Of a stretch of 53,557 nt of DNA, positions 23,739 through 32,171 are shown in pieces. The DNA lies in NCBI RefSeq assembly GCF_000220985.1, contig NZ_AFRW01000099.1:1-53557 (forward strand). The letters run 5' to 3'. This DNA is from Nesterenkonia sp. F. Its GTDB lineage: Bacteria > Actinomycetota > Actinomycetes > Actinomycetales > Micrococcaceae. Under the pieces are notes generated by a model. That model made no database searches. It was not told the origin of the DNA and was given only the letters and a program-made list of their open reading frames with translations. The first letter of the stretch is position 1. The number at the start of each line of letters is the position of its first letter. Made by a program: the position numbers and the translations under genes.

Positions 23739-26700
23739 TCAGTCCCCCATCCCGGCCCAGGCCGAGGCCATGCGCCCGCGGCGGCGCAGCCGCGAGGCCT
23801 CGGCCAGGCTCTGCTGCTCGGACCGCACGTCGATCTCCGCGCCCAGGCTGCGCAGGATGTCCAGGATCAGCCCGGCGACCACCAGGTAGACCCCGACGTC
23901 GAAGACCACCGAGGACACCAGCGCATGCTCGCCGAGCAGCGGCATCGTCAGCTCGACGTAGGCCGATTGGAAGAGCTGGCCGTCCACCAGCAGCGGCATC
24001 AGTCCCGAGGCGCAGGCGACGGTCATCCCCCAGCCCATCAGTGCGCTGGCGCTGAACGGCACGGCGGCCTCCAGCTCGTAGCGGCCGCCGGCCAGGTAGC
24101 GCAGCATCAGCGCCAGCCCGACGAGCAGGCCGCCGGCGAACCCGCCGCCGGGGTCGTTGTGCCCGGCCAGCAGCAGGTAGACCGAGAGCAGGATGATCGC
24201 GTGGAACAGCAGCCGGGTGACCACCTCGAAGACGATCGAGCGGTGCTCCGGGGCCACGGTGCGGCCCGCCACCAGCCAGGCCTCGCGGGCGACGGTCGCG
24301 AAGGAGCGGGCCACGCGCAGCTCCTGGGCGTGCTGCGGGGAGAGCTCGGCGTCGTCGACCACGCGCCCCACCGATCCGGTGGGGACCTCGTGGAGACTGC
24401 GCCGTCGCACGTCGCGGCGCTGCACGAAGATCAGCGAGGCGACGCCGGTCGCCGCCGAGGCCAGCACCGTGATCTCGCCGAAGGTGTCCCAGGCGCGGAT
24501 GTCGACCAGCGTGACGTTGACGATGTTGGCGCCGTGACCGACGTCGTGGGCGAGCCAGGGGAACTCCACCGAGACCGGGTCCGCCGAGCGCGCGGCGAGG
24601 CCGACGGCGACGGCGGCCATCATCACCAGCCCGAAGGCGGCGCCCAGCAGCGCGCGGGCGGTGCGGAAGCCGGTGGGGTTCTGCGTCCAGATGCCGGCGG
24701 GCAGCATGCGCAGCGCCAGCACGAAGACCACCAGCACCGCCGACTCCACCAGCAGGATGGTCAGCGCCAGGTCCGGCGAGCCCTGCAGGGCGAAGATCCC
24801 CGCCGAGCCGAAGCCGCACAGCGAGACGAGCAGCACCGCCATGAAGCGCTTAGGGGCGCGCACGGCGCCGACCGCACCGGCGAGGACCACCACCGCCAGC
24901 ACCACCTGCAGCGGGTCCTCGGCGAGGATCCAGTCGGCGGGCACCCGGTGGCCGGCCAGCAGCAGCACGCTCAGCGGAACCAGCGTGGCCACGGTCAGGA
25001 TGATGAACAGGTAGAAGCCCAGCGAGCCGCGCTGGGTCTTCGAGGTCAGTCGGACCGCCAGCGCGTCCAGCCCGCGCACCAGACCGCGATAGGTGCGCTC
25101 GGCCTCCAGCCGCCGCGGCACCCGTCCCGGCCAGTCGACGTCGCGCCGGCTCAGCAGGAAGAGGCCGGCGCCGAGCAGCCAGGCCGCCGCCGAGAGTCCG
25201 AGTCCGGGGGTCAGCCCGTGCCACAGCGCCAGCTCGGCCGTCGTCTCCTCGCCGGCTCCGGAGAGCGCGCTGACCGGCCCGCCCAGCAGACCGATCGGCC
25301 GCGGGACCGGCCCCAGCAGCAGCCCGAGGAGGGCCAGCGCCGCCGGCGCGGCCAGGAAGACGATGCCGAGCCGGCCGGTCGGGGTGGTCTCCATGCCGGG
25401 CTTGGTCGCGAAGGCTCCCCAGAGGAAGCGGGCGCTGTAGGCCACGGTCAGCCCCGATCCCAGCGCGACGCCGGCCGCGACCGTCCAGCCGAGCCAGCCG
25501 CCGACGGCGACCATCGACTCCAGCGCCGACTCCTTGGCGACGAAGCCGACCAGGGGCGGGATGCCGGCCATCGAGGCCGCGGCGAGGACTGCGGTCACCA
25601 GCAGTGCCGGCTGCGCGCGGCCGAGGCCGGAGAGCTGGCGCAGATCGCGGGTGCCGGTCTCATGGTCGATGATGCCGACGACCATGAACAGCGCGGCCTT
25701 GAACAGTCCGTGGGCCAGCAGCATCGCGACCCCGGCCAGCGCCGCCTCGGCGGTGCCCAGGCCGTTGACCAGCACCAGCAGGCCCAGCTGCGAGACCGTG
25801 CCGTAGGCCAGGACCAGCTTCAGGTCCGTCTGCCGCAGCGAGCGCCAGGCGCCGATGATCAGCGTCAGCAGGCCGAGGACGATCACCGTCGGATCCCAGA
25901 AGGCGGTGTCGTGGAAGCCCGGGGCCAGCCGGGCGACGAGGAAGACGCCGGCCTTCACCATCGCCGCGGCGTGCAGATACGCCGAGACGGGGGTGGGGGC
26001 GGCCATCGCCGCCGGCAGCCAGAAGTGGAAGGGGACCAGCGCAGACTTGGTGACCGCGCCGACCAGGAGCAGCAGCACCGCGACGTCGACGCCGGCCCCG
26101 GAGAGCTGGGCGACGTCGCCGGCCTGTCCGGCCCCGGCGGCGGCGAGGATCTCGGAGAGCCGGTAGGTGCCGGCCAGCTCTCCCAGCAGCACCAGCCCGA
26201 CCAGCATCGCCAGCCCGCCGAAGGTGGTGACCACCAGCGCCTGGATCGCCGAGCGGCGCGCGACGATGCGGTGCGAAGCGTGGCCGATCAGCAGGAAGGA
26301 CAGCACCGTGGTCAGCTCCCAGAAGATGAAGAGCATGATCAGGTCGTCGCTGAGCACCAGGCCGAGCATGGCCGCGGCGAAGGCCAGCAGCTCGGCGGCG
26401 AAGGGGCCGGCGCTGCGGTCGGCGGAGCTGAAATAGCGGGCGCAGTAGACCATCACCAGCGCGCCGACGCCGAGGATCAGCAGCGCCATGACCAGGCTCA
26501 GCACATCGGCGCGCAGCGCGATGTCCACACCGAGGTCGGGGATCCACTCGGTGACCTGGACCGGCGGGGCGCGCGGACCGACGACGGCGGCCTGGTCGGC
26601 GTCGAGCACCGGCGGCAGCGTGCGCACCAGCAGCACCGTCAGCGCGACGGCGAGCAGCAGGGCCAGCAGATGGAAGGTGGCTCGGCCGAGGCGGCGCATG

Positions 26701-26753
26701 ACCCAGGGGACCACGAGGCTCGCGGCGAACAGCGCGGCGAGCAGGGTCAGCAT
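23739..26753 (-). CDS. mrpA: Na+/H+ antiporter subunit MrpA fused to MrpB
   Basis: A 1004-residue membrane protein and the first gene of the mrp operon. The N-terminal about 700 residues are the NuoL-like proton channel (FWELTTVLSFLLIGH, PFHFWLPAAMAAPTPVSAYLHAAAMVKAGVFL, HGLFKAALFMVVGIIDHETGTRD). The C-terminal domain is MrpB-like (VTRLLFHAIILLSVYLLLAGHNDPGGGFAGGLLVGLAL), so no separate mrpB is needed; the operon reads A(B)-C-D-E-F-G. GGAAGGA precedes the ATG at 26753. The complex sits in the cytoplasmic membrane and drives Na+ export at the expense of the proton gradient. Confidence 0.95.
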   Translation of the reverse strand: MLTLLAALFAASLVVPWVMRRLGRATFHLLALLLAVALTVLLVRTLPPVLDADQAAVVGPRAPPVQVTEWIPDLGVDIALRADVLSLVMALLILGVGALVMVYCARYFSSADRSAGPFAAELLAFAAAMLGLVLSDDLIMLFIFWELTTVLSFLLIGHASHRIVARRSAIQALVVTTFGGLAMLVGLVLLGELAGTYRLSEILAAAGAGQAGDVAQLSGAGVDVAVLLLLVGAVTKSALVPFHFWLPAAMAAPTPVSAYLHAAAMVKAGVFLVARLAPGFHDTAFWDPTVIVLGLLTLIIGAWRSLRQTDLKLVLAYGTVSQLGLLVLVNGLGTAEAALAGVAMLLAHGLFKAALFMVVGIIDHETGTRDLRQLSGLGRAQPALLVTAVLAAASMAGIPPLVGFVAKESALESMVAVGGWLGWTVAAGVALGSGLTVAYSARFLWGAFATKPGMETTPTGRLGIVFLAAPAALALLGLLLGPVPRPIGLLGGPVSALSGAGEETTAELALWHGLTPGLGLSAAAWLLGAGLFLLSRRDVDWPGRVPRRLEAERTYRGLVRGLDALAVRLTSKTQRGSLGFYLFIILTVATLVPLSVLLLAGHRVPADWILAEDPLQVVLAVVVLAGAVGAVRAPKRFMAVLLVSLCGFGSAGIFALQGSPDLALTILLVESAVLVVFVLALRMLPAGIWTQNPTGFRTARALLGAAFGLVMMAAVAVGLAARSADPVSVEFPWLAHDVGHGANIVNVTLVDIRAWDTFGEITVLASAATGVASLIFVQRRDVRRRSLHEVPTGSVGRVVDDAELSPQHAQELRVARSFATVAREAWLVAGRTVAPEHRSIVFEVVTRLLFHAIILLSVYLLLAGHNDPGGGFAGGLLVGLALMLRYLAGGRYELEAAVPFSASALMGWGMTVACASGLMPLLVDGQLFQSAYVELTMPLLGEHALVSSVVFDVGVYLVVAGLILDILRSLGAEIDVRSEQQSLAEASRLRRRGRMASAWAGMGD

Positions 26754-26972
26754 GGGCGGCGTCCTTCCTCGGCTCGTGCGCCGACGGCGCGGGGGCGGGA
26801 CGCGTGCGACCTCAGGGACCCCGTCAGCCGCACTGCGAGGGACTCGCCCAGCTTAACACGCGCCGCGCGTCGGGCTCAGGGCCGAACCCCGGTGTGACGG
26901 GGGACGACGCCGTCGTCGCCGGTTCCGGGACGCCCCTGTCCGGGAGGCGGGCGCGCCGATACGATGCTGAGC
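26754..26972. other. Divergent intergenic region, mrpA / MFS
   Basis: 219 bp between divergent genes. On the plus side it ends in a leaderless promoter box for the MFS gene. I see no clear -35/-10 pair for mrpA and no riboswitch. Confidence 0.4.
26960..26965 (+). promoter_or_regulatory. -10 box for leaderless MFS gene
   Basis: TACGAT, seven bases, then the ATG at 26973. An earlier in-frame ATG at 26964 lies inside the box and is therefore unlikely to be used. Confidence 0.55.
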
Positions 26973-28382
26973 ATGAGCTCCCCCTCCGCGCCGTCCGGCG
27001 GCTCCTCCGAGACCAGGTTCAGCCTCGGGGACTCCTCCCGACGGACCGCGGCGACGCGGTCCAGGATCCTGTCGTGGGCGCTGTGGGACTGGGGGATGCA
27101 GCCGTTCAACACGGTCATCCTGACCTTCGTCTTCACCGCCCTGTACCTGACCACCGATGCGTTCCTGCCGGCGGAGCTGCAGGCCCTCGACGATGACGCC
27201 CCGGCCAAGGAGCGCGCGCTGGCCGATCTCGCCGGCGGCCTCGGGGCCGGGACGACGATCGCCGGACTGCTCATCCTGCTGGTCGCTCCGCTGCTGGGCC
27301 AGCGCGCCGACGCCCGAGGGCGTCAGAAACTCTGGCTGGGGATCGGCACCGTGGGCACGATCGGCTGCATGCTCGGGCTGTGGTTCGCCGAGCCGGCGCC
27401 GGCATACTTCTGGTTCGCCGTCGCGCTCATCTCCGCCGGCACGGTCCTCGGCGAGATCGCCGGGGTGAACAACAACGCGCTGCTAACCAGCATCGCGCGG
27501 CCGGGCGACGTCGGCCGTCTCTCCGGACTCGGCTGGGGCTTCGGCTATCTCGGCGGCGTCACGATGCTGGTGCTGGTGGCGGTCTTCTACGTCGCCGACT
27601 GGTTCGGGGTGCCCTCCGACGACGGCGTGCCGTTCCGGCTGGTCGCCCTCGGCTGCGCCGTGTGGGCGATCGTCTTCACCCTGCCGGTGTTCCTGAACGT
27701 TCCGGAGCCGGCTCCGCAGGGCCGGCCGGAGCGGCGCGCGGGCATCCTGGCCGGCTACAGGCTGCTGGTCCGGGACGTCGTCGGGCTCTACAGGACTCCG
27801 GCGACGCGCAGCACGTTCTGGTTCCTGCTGGCCAGTGCGGTCTACCGCGACGGCCTCAGCGGCGTGTTCACCTTCGGGGCGATCATCGGCGCGCAGGTCT
27901 TCGGCTTCGACGTCCTCCAGCTGGTGGCCTTCGGGATCGCCGCCAACCTCATCGCCGGAGTCTCCACCATCCTCGCCGGGCGCTTCGACGATCGCTTCGG
28001 GCCGAAGGTGCTCATCGTCGTCGCGCTGATCGTGATGGTGGTCGCCGGACTGGCGGTCTTCGCGCTGGCCGACCGCGGGCAGCTGGTCTTCTGGATCGGC
28101 GGTCTGACGCTCACCGCCTGCGTGGGACCGGCCCAGTCGGCCGGCCGCTCGTTCCTGGCCCGGATCACCCCGTCGGGACGCGAGGGCGAGATCTTCGGGC
28201 TCTATGCGACCACCGGACGGGCGGCGAGCTGGATGTCGTCGCTGGCGTGGACGGTCCTGGTCGCGACCACCGGCGCGACGATCTTCGGCGTCCTGGGGAT
28301 CACCGCCGTGCTGCTGATCGGACTTCTGCTGATCCTGCCGGTGCGCGCCCCGGCCAGCTCGCAGGCCCGCTCACCGCGATGA
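26973..28382 (+). CDS. MFS transporter of the UMF1 (Atg22-like) family
   Basis: A 469-residue transporter with about 12 helices. The opening SWALWDWGMQPFNTVILTFVFTALYL is the UMF1/Atg22-type first helix, followed by GQRADARGRQKLWLG (MFS loop 2-3 motif) and GEIAGVNNNALLTSIARPGDVGRLSGLGWGFGYLGG, typical for the family. In yeast Atg22 exports amino acids from the vacuole; bacterial substrates are not defined. Start chosen by the leaderless -10 box. The stop codon TGA (28380-28382) lies inside the left arm of a family-A palindrome, so the last codons and the terminator-like hairpin overlap. Confidence 0.9.
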   Translation: MSSPSAPSGGSSETRFSLGDSSRRTAATRSRILSWALWDWGMQPFNTVILTFVFTALYLTTDAFLPAELQALDDDAPAKERALADLAGGLGAGTTIAGLLILLVAPLLGQRADARGRQKLWLGIGTVGTIGCMLGLWFAEPAPAYFWFAVALISAGTVLGEIAGVNNNALLTSIARPGDVGRLSGLGWGFGYLGGVTMLVLVAVFYVADWFGVPSDDGVPFRLVALGCAVWAIVFTLPVFLNVPEPAPQGRPERRAGILAGYRLLVRDVVGLYRTPATRSTFWFLLASAVYRDGLSGVFTFGAIIGAQVFGFDVLQLVAFGIAANLIAGVSTILAGRFDDRFGPKVLIVVALIVMVVAGLAVFALADRGQLVFWIGGLTLTACVGPAQSAGRSFLARITPSGREGEIFGLYATTGRAASWMSSLAWTVLVATTGATIFGVLGITAVLLIGLLLILPVRAPASSQARSPR

Positions 28383-28439
28383 CTCCGCGGAAGGTGTGGG
28401 AAAGAACGTGTATTCCCGCACCTTCCACGGAGTCATCGC
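28376..28439. repeat. Intergenic palindrome family A, copy 2 (overlaps MFS stop codon)
   Basis: Arms 28376-28402 and 28413-28439 with one C-A mismatch and one G-T wobble; an about 10-nt loop. It has the same core as copies 1 and 3 (GATGACTCCG.GGAAGGTG.GGGAA). It lies between convergent MFS and dcd and supplies the MFS stop codon. Confidence 0.88.
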
Positions 28440-28455
28440 CTCGGGGAAGGCGGGA

Positions 28456-29034
28456 TCATTGGATGATCGTGCGGTGGAAGTTCTCGTGGCTTCGCGAGGC
28501 CGTCGGTCCGCGCTGGCCCTGGTAGCGGGACTGGTGAGCCTGCGTGCCGTAGCCGTGCTCGGCCGGCGAGGTCAGCCGGAAGAAGCAGAGCTGGCCGATC
28601 TTCGAGCCCGGCCACAGCTTGATGGGCAGCGTGGCCATGTTCGACAGCTCCAGGGTGACCTGCCCGGAGAAGCCGGGGTCGATGAATCCGGCGGTGGAGT
28701 GGGTCAGCAGCCCCAGCCGCCCCAGCGAGGACTTGCCCTCCAGCCGGGCGGCGACGTCCTCGGGCAGGGAGACCTGCTCATAGGTGGCGCCCAGGACGAA
28801 TTCGCCGGGGTGGAGCATGAACGGCTCGTCGGGGTCGACCTCCACCAGCCGGGTGAGGTCGGGCTGCTGCACCGAGGGGTCGATGTGGGCGTACTTGTGG
28901 TTGTCGAAGAGCCGGAACATCCGCTCCAGGCGCACGTCGACGCTGGAGGGCTGGATCAGCGACTCGTCGAGCGGATCCAGGCGGATGCGGTCGGCGGCCA
29001 GCTCGGCGCGGATGTCTCGGTCGGAAAGCAGCAC
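28456..29034 (-). CDS. dcd: dCTP deaminase (probably bifunctional, releasing dUMP)
   Basis: A 192-residue trimeric nucleotide enzyme supplying dUMP for dTTP synthesis. Family motifs: [51 protein letters not shown] and QLCFF. The [14 protein letters not shown] stretch is as in the Mycobacterium enzyme, which also hydrolyses the triphosphate, so a bifunctional activity is inferred. I set the GTG start at 29032-29034: a TACTCT -10 box lies exactly seven bases upstream, and there is no Shine-Dalgarno. The longer open frame upstream crosses the divergent SseB gene. Confidence 0.93.
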   Translation of the reverse strand: MLLSDRDIRAELAADRIRLDPLDESLIQPSSVDVRLERMFRLFDNHKYAHIDPSVQQPDLTRLVEVDPDEPFMLHPGEFVLGATYEQVSLPEDVAARLEGKSSLGRLGLLTHSTAGFIDPGFSGQVTLELSNMATLPIKLWPGSKIGQLCFFRLTSPAEHGYGTQAHQSRYQGQRGPTASRSHENFHRTIIQ

Positions 29035-29041
29035 GACGCCG

Positions 29042-29047
29042 AGAGTA
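29042..29047 (-). promoter_or_regulatory. -10 box for leaderless dcd
   Basis: TACTCT on the minus strand, seven bases before the GTG start. The same spacing is seen before four plus-strand ATG starts in this window. Confidence 0.55.
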
Positions 29048-29125
29048 CCAGCGCCGCCCCGCGCGGCGGCGTCGCACGGACGCCCCGACTTGGCAACACG
29101 GCGCTCGGCGTGATCGCGTGGAGGG

Positions 29126-29599
29126 ATGAGCGAGACTCCCCAGAACTCCGACGCCCAGACTCCCGACGAGAACCCCGAGGGCGCCGCCCCCCAGCAGTCG
29201 CTGCAGGAGGTGCTGATCGCCGGCAAGGACGGCGAGGCCCAGCCCGGCGACATCATCCGCGCGTTCCTGACCAGCTCGGTCTACTTCCTGAGCCCCCACG
29301 AGATCTCCGACGAGACCAGCTCGGTGAACCCGCTGACGTTGCAGGACAACGAGGGCAACCCGCTGATCGCGCTCTTCAGCGCCACCGACATCATTCCGGA
29401 GGAGTACTCCGAGCACGCCCCGCACGCCGTCGACGCCCCCGGCGTCGCCGTGGTGCAGTCGCTCTCCGGCGCCGGCATCATCATCGACGCCGGCCAGGAG
29501 CACGGTTTCCAGATCTCCGCCGAGGGCGTCGACCGCATCCGCGAGGACTTCCTCACCCCGGCCGCCGAGGCCGAGGGAGAGGGCGAGCAGCAGCAGTGA
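29126..29599 (+). CDS. SseB-family N-terminal domain protein
   Basis: A 157-residue soluble acidic protein. The core (about 25-145), with [35 protein letters not shown] and [24 protein letters not shown], fits the SseB-like domain found in many actinobacterial cytoplasmic proteins; despite the name there is no type III secretion here. Its role is not established. GAGGG directly abuts the ATG, too close for a normal Shine-Dalgarno. It is divergent from dcd and followed by a family-B palindrome. Confidence 0.78.
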   Translation: MSETPQNSDAQTPDENPEGAAPQQSLQEVLIAGKDGEAQPGDIIRAFLTSSVYFLSPHEISDETSSVNPLTLQDNEGNPLIALFSATDIIPEEYSEHAPHAVDAPGVAVVQSLSGAGIIIDAGQEHGFQISAEGVDRIREDFLTPAAEAEGEGEQQQ

Positions 29600-29623
29600 G
29601 CTGAGGCTCCTGCCCCCTCTTCC

Positions 29624-29694
29624 ATCGAGTGGGCGGCCTGTCGAGGTTTCTTCCCGATGCGGGATCCGGGACCTCGACAGACCGCCCACTCGAT
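29624..29694. repeat. Intergenic palindrome family B, copy 2
   Basis: Arms 29624-29647 (ATCGAGTGGGCGGCCTGTCG..) and 29671-29694, with one mismatch in 24 bp and a 23-nt loop. It shares the outer ATCGAGTGG with copy 1 at 19561. Placed just after the SseB-like gene, it may act as its terminator. Confidence 0.88.
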
Positions 29695-29768
29695 CTGTGT
29701 CTGGACCCGCGCGCCGCCCTCCTCCGGCCCGCTCCACGTCATCCCCGCCGCCCGCCCGCCGACGGGCG

Positions 29769-29774
29769 TAGAAT
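29769..29774 (+). promoter_or_regulatory. Candidate -10 box of the AEC gene
   Basis: TAGAAT, about 76 bases before the ATG at 29851; GAGGAGG precedes that ATG. Confidence 0.4.
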
Positions 29775-29850
29775 CACCCGGGTCGGGACCGGGCCCCATC
29801 GCCCCGCCCCGGCACGATGAGCAGCCCGGAGCGGAGAGGAGGCAGGCAGC

Positions 29851-30810
29851 ATGGCGGCCGTCTTCTCCGGCTTCATCGTCATCTGGCTGGTCATCGGCGC
29901 CGGCTTCCTGATCGGCCGCTTCGGCCTCCTCGGCGCCGAGTCCCGCGTGGTGCTCTCCCGCGTGGCCTTCTTCGTGGCCTCGCCCTGCCTGCTGTTCACC
30001 ACCGTCGCCGACGCCTCGCTGCACGCGGTGCTGGGTCCGCAGTTCCTCATCGCCGCGCTGGGCGCCTTCGCCACGCTGATCGTCGGCCTGCTGCTGAATC
30101 GGCTCATCGCCGCCCGCCGCACCGGCGGCGAGCGGATGATCGGCGGAATGAGCGCCTCGCTGGTGAACTCGGCGAACCTCGGCTTCCCGATCGCCGCCTA
30201 CGTCCTCGGCGACGTCGCCTTCGCCGCGCCGATCGTGATGTTCCAGCTGGCGCTCTACACGCCGGTCTACGTCATCGCGATGGACTGGCTGACCGGCGGC
30301 CAGAGCAGCCGCGCCCGGGTCCGTCCCGCTCCGCGCACCGCGGTGCTGCGCAGCGTCGGCCAGTCGCTGATGAACCCGATGATCATCGGCGCGATCCTCG
30401 GGCTGCTGTTCTCCTGGCAGGACTGGTCCTTCCCGGGTCCGGTGCGCGAGTCCATCGAGACCGTCGCCGGGGCCTCCATCCCGCTGATGCTGCTCTCCTT
30501 CGGGCTGTCCCTGGTGGGCAGCCGTCCGCTGGACAAGAAGGCCGGGCGACGGCGCGACGTCGTGCTGGCCTCGCTGCTGAAGCTGGTGCTGCACCCGACG
30601 CTGGCCTGGCTGTTCGCCCACCTGGTCTTCGGGCTCGACGGCCACGACCTGCTGGCCGCCGTCGTGATGGCCTCGCTGCCCAGCGCGCAGAACGTGCTGG
30701 TCTCCGCGATCCGCTACGAATCCGGCGAGGTCATCGCCCGGGACACCGTGCTGGTGACCACCGTCCTGGCGATCCCGGCGATGATCGGCGTCTCCGCGCT
30801 GCTGATGTGA
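29851..30810 (+). CDS. AEC (auxin efflux carrier) family transporter
   Basis: A 319-residue protein of about ten helices in two repeated halves, as in the AEC/bile-acid-Na+ symporter fold. Helix-break motifs are visible: SLVNSANLGFPIAAYVLGD in the first half and MASLPSAQNVLVSAIRYESG in the second. Bacterial members move malate, malonate or similar organic acids, or are uncharacterised; the substrate here is unknown. GAGGAGGC supplies the Shine-Dalgarno. Confidence 0.9.
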   Translation: MAAVFSGFIVIWLVIGAGFLIGRFGLLGAESRVVLSRVAFFVASPCLLFTTVADASLHAVLGPQFLIAALGAFATLIVGLLLNRLIAARRTGGERMIGGMSASLVNSANLGFPIAAYVLGDVAFAAPIVMFQLALYTPVYVIAMDWLTGGQSSRARVRPAPRTAVLRSVGQSLMNPMIIGAILGLLFSWQDWSFPGPVRESIETVAGASIPLMLLSFGLSLVGSRPLDKKAGRRRDVVLASLLKLVLHPTLAWLFAHLVFGLDGHDLLAAVVMASLPSAQNVLVSAIRYESGEVIARDTVLVTTVLAIPAMIGVSALLM

Positions 30811-30903
30811 GGCCGGGACCGACCGAGCGGCCCCGGACGCAGGACCGGCCCGCCGACGGCCCCGCCGCCCGGACGCGCCGCCCGGACGCGCCGCCCGCGG
30901 TTG

Positions 30904-30909
30904 CTAGGC
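30904..30909 (+). promoter_or_regulatory. Candidate -10 box of the membrane-anchored protein gene
   Basis: TAGGCT, about 70 bases before the ATG at 30981. No -35 match. Confidence 0.35.
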
Positions 30910-30980
30910 TGAGCCGCAGGTCCGACGTCGCGGCCGCAGCCGCCGACGCCCACGCACGACGAGAGCGGCACACCAGCACC

Positions 30981-32144
30981 ATGACCCTTCCCGGACAGCA
31001 TGATCCCCACGCCGCGGACCCGCAGCGTCCCGCCGCGGACGACGCCGCGGGAGGCGCGGGCGGATCCAGCGGTTCCGGCCGATCCGTGATCGCATGGGCG
31101 GCCTGGTCGGCCGCGCTGATCGTCGCCCTGGTGCTGGGCGGATTCGCCGTCTGGCTCGTCGACACGAAGGTCTACACCACCGAGGCGCTCGGCGAGCAGT
31201 GGTGGGAGGCCGTCCAGGCCGGCGAGGGCGAGGTCGTCCTCGGACAGTTCGACGACGTCCCCGAGGCCGCCGGCGAGACCGGCGAGGGAGAAGACCCGCG
31301 GCTGCCCGCCGGCTCGCTGGACACGCTGCTGCTGGACGGCGCCACGCTGGAGCGCTCCGCCGAGCAGATCGAGGACCTGCGCGTCGTCGAGCGCTCCGGG
31401 TCGGCCGACCTGGTCTTCACCGTCGACGGCGAGGAGCACCGCTCCCGGCTTCCGATGGAGAAGGCCGACGAGGCCTGGGGCATCTTCGACCAGTGGGCGC
31501 TGGACCCGGCGGTGCTGGCCGAGGTCTCGCTCTCCGTCCCCGGCGCCTCAGCCGGGGGCATCGGCCAGGTGGAGGTCAACGGCGAGCCGGTGAACCTGCA
31601 GGAGGACACCGCCGAGCTCGCCGCCTACGCCCCCTCGGTGCTCGACGTCGCCGTGGACAGCGAGTGGCTGACCGGCTCCGCCCGCCAGGTGCTCGCCCTC
31701 GACCCGCAGGACGCCGACGGCGGCTCCGGCGGCTCCAGCGGCTCCGGCGAGGCGGGGCCGTCCGAGGAGATCGAGATCGAGCTGGAGGCCTCCTCGGCGG
31801 CGGCCGAGGCGATGCATCGGAAGGTCGAGGCGTACCTCTCCTCCTGCGCCGAGCAGCCGGTCCTGATGCCCTCGGGCTGCCCGATGGGCGTGGAGACGCC
31901 CAACCGGGTGGAGGCCTCCACCATCGAATGGAGCATGCCGAAGGCGCAGGATCTCACGCTGACCTTCGGCCCCGACGGCTGGTCGGTGACGGGCGCGGAC
32001 CGGATGACCGCGACGGTGAGCTTCACCGCCCAGGACTACTACTCCGGCGAGACGCTCGAGGAGAGCCACGACGTGACCTTCGGCCTGGACGTCGAGGTCG
32101 GGGCCAGCGGCGAGGACCTGCTGGTTGCGGTCACCGGCGACTGA
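30981..32144 (+). CDS. Membrane-anchored extracytoplasmic protein of unknown function
   Basis: A 387-residue protein with a short Pro/Ala/Gly-rich cytoplasmic tail, one membrane helix (about residues 38-60) and an acidic extracellular domain. The domain includes a PEGA/carboxypeptidase-like stretch (GQVEVNGEPVNL) and a Gly-Ser spacer, followed by KVEAYLSSCAEQPVLMPSGCPMG with two cysteines that could pair. I recognise no enzymatic motif. The fold looks like repeated beta-rich extracellular modules, as in anti-sigma-like or cell-envelope proteins, but this is a guess. Convergent with the P-type ATPase. Confidence 0.75.
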   Translation: MTLPGQHDPHAADPQRPAADDAAGGAGGSSGSGRSVIAWAAWSAALIVALVLGGFAVWLVDTKVYTTEALGEQWWEAVQAGEGEVVLGQFDDVPEAAGETGEGEDPRLPAGSLDTLLLDGATLERSAEQIEDLRVVERSGSADLVFTVDGEEHRSRLPMEKADEAWGIFDQWALDPAVLAEVSLSVPGASAGGIGQVEVNGEPVNLQEDTAELAAYAPSVLDVAVDSEWLTGSARQVLALDPQDADGGSGGSSGSGEAGPSEEIEIELEASSAAAEAMHRKVEAYLSSCAEQPVLMPSGCPMGVETPNRVEASTIEWSMPKAQDLTLTFGPDGWSVTGADRMTATVSFTAQDYYSGETLEESHDVTFGLDVEVGASGEDLLVAVTGD

Positions 32145-32171
32145 GGCCGGCCCGGCCCACGGCGCTCGGGC

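Noticed and set aside
23073-26897. A 1274-codon open frame on the plus strand opposite mrpA-mrpC
   Set aside because: The translation is almost all Gln, His, Arg, Asp and Gly with no hydrophobic core or motif, and the minus strand codes for MrpA/B and MrpC. It is the usual antisense shadow in GC-rich DNA. The same holds for the long frames opposite mrpD, the P-type ATPase and the transporter genes.
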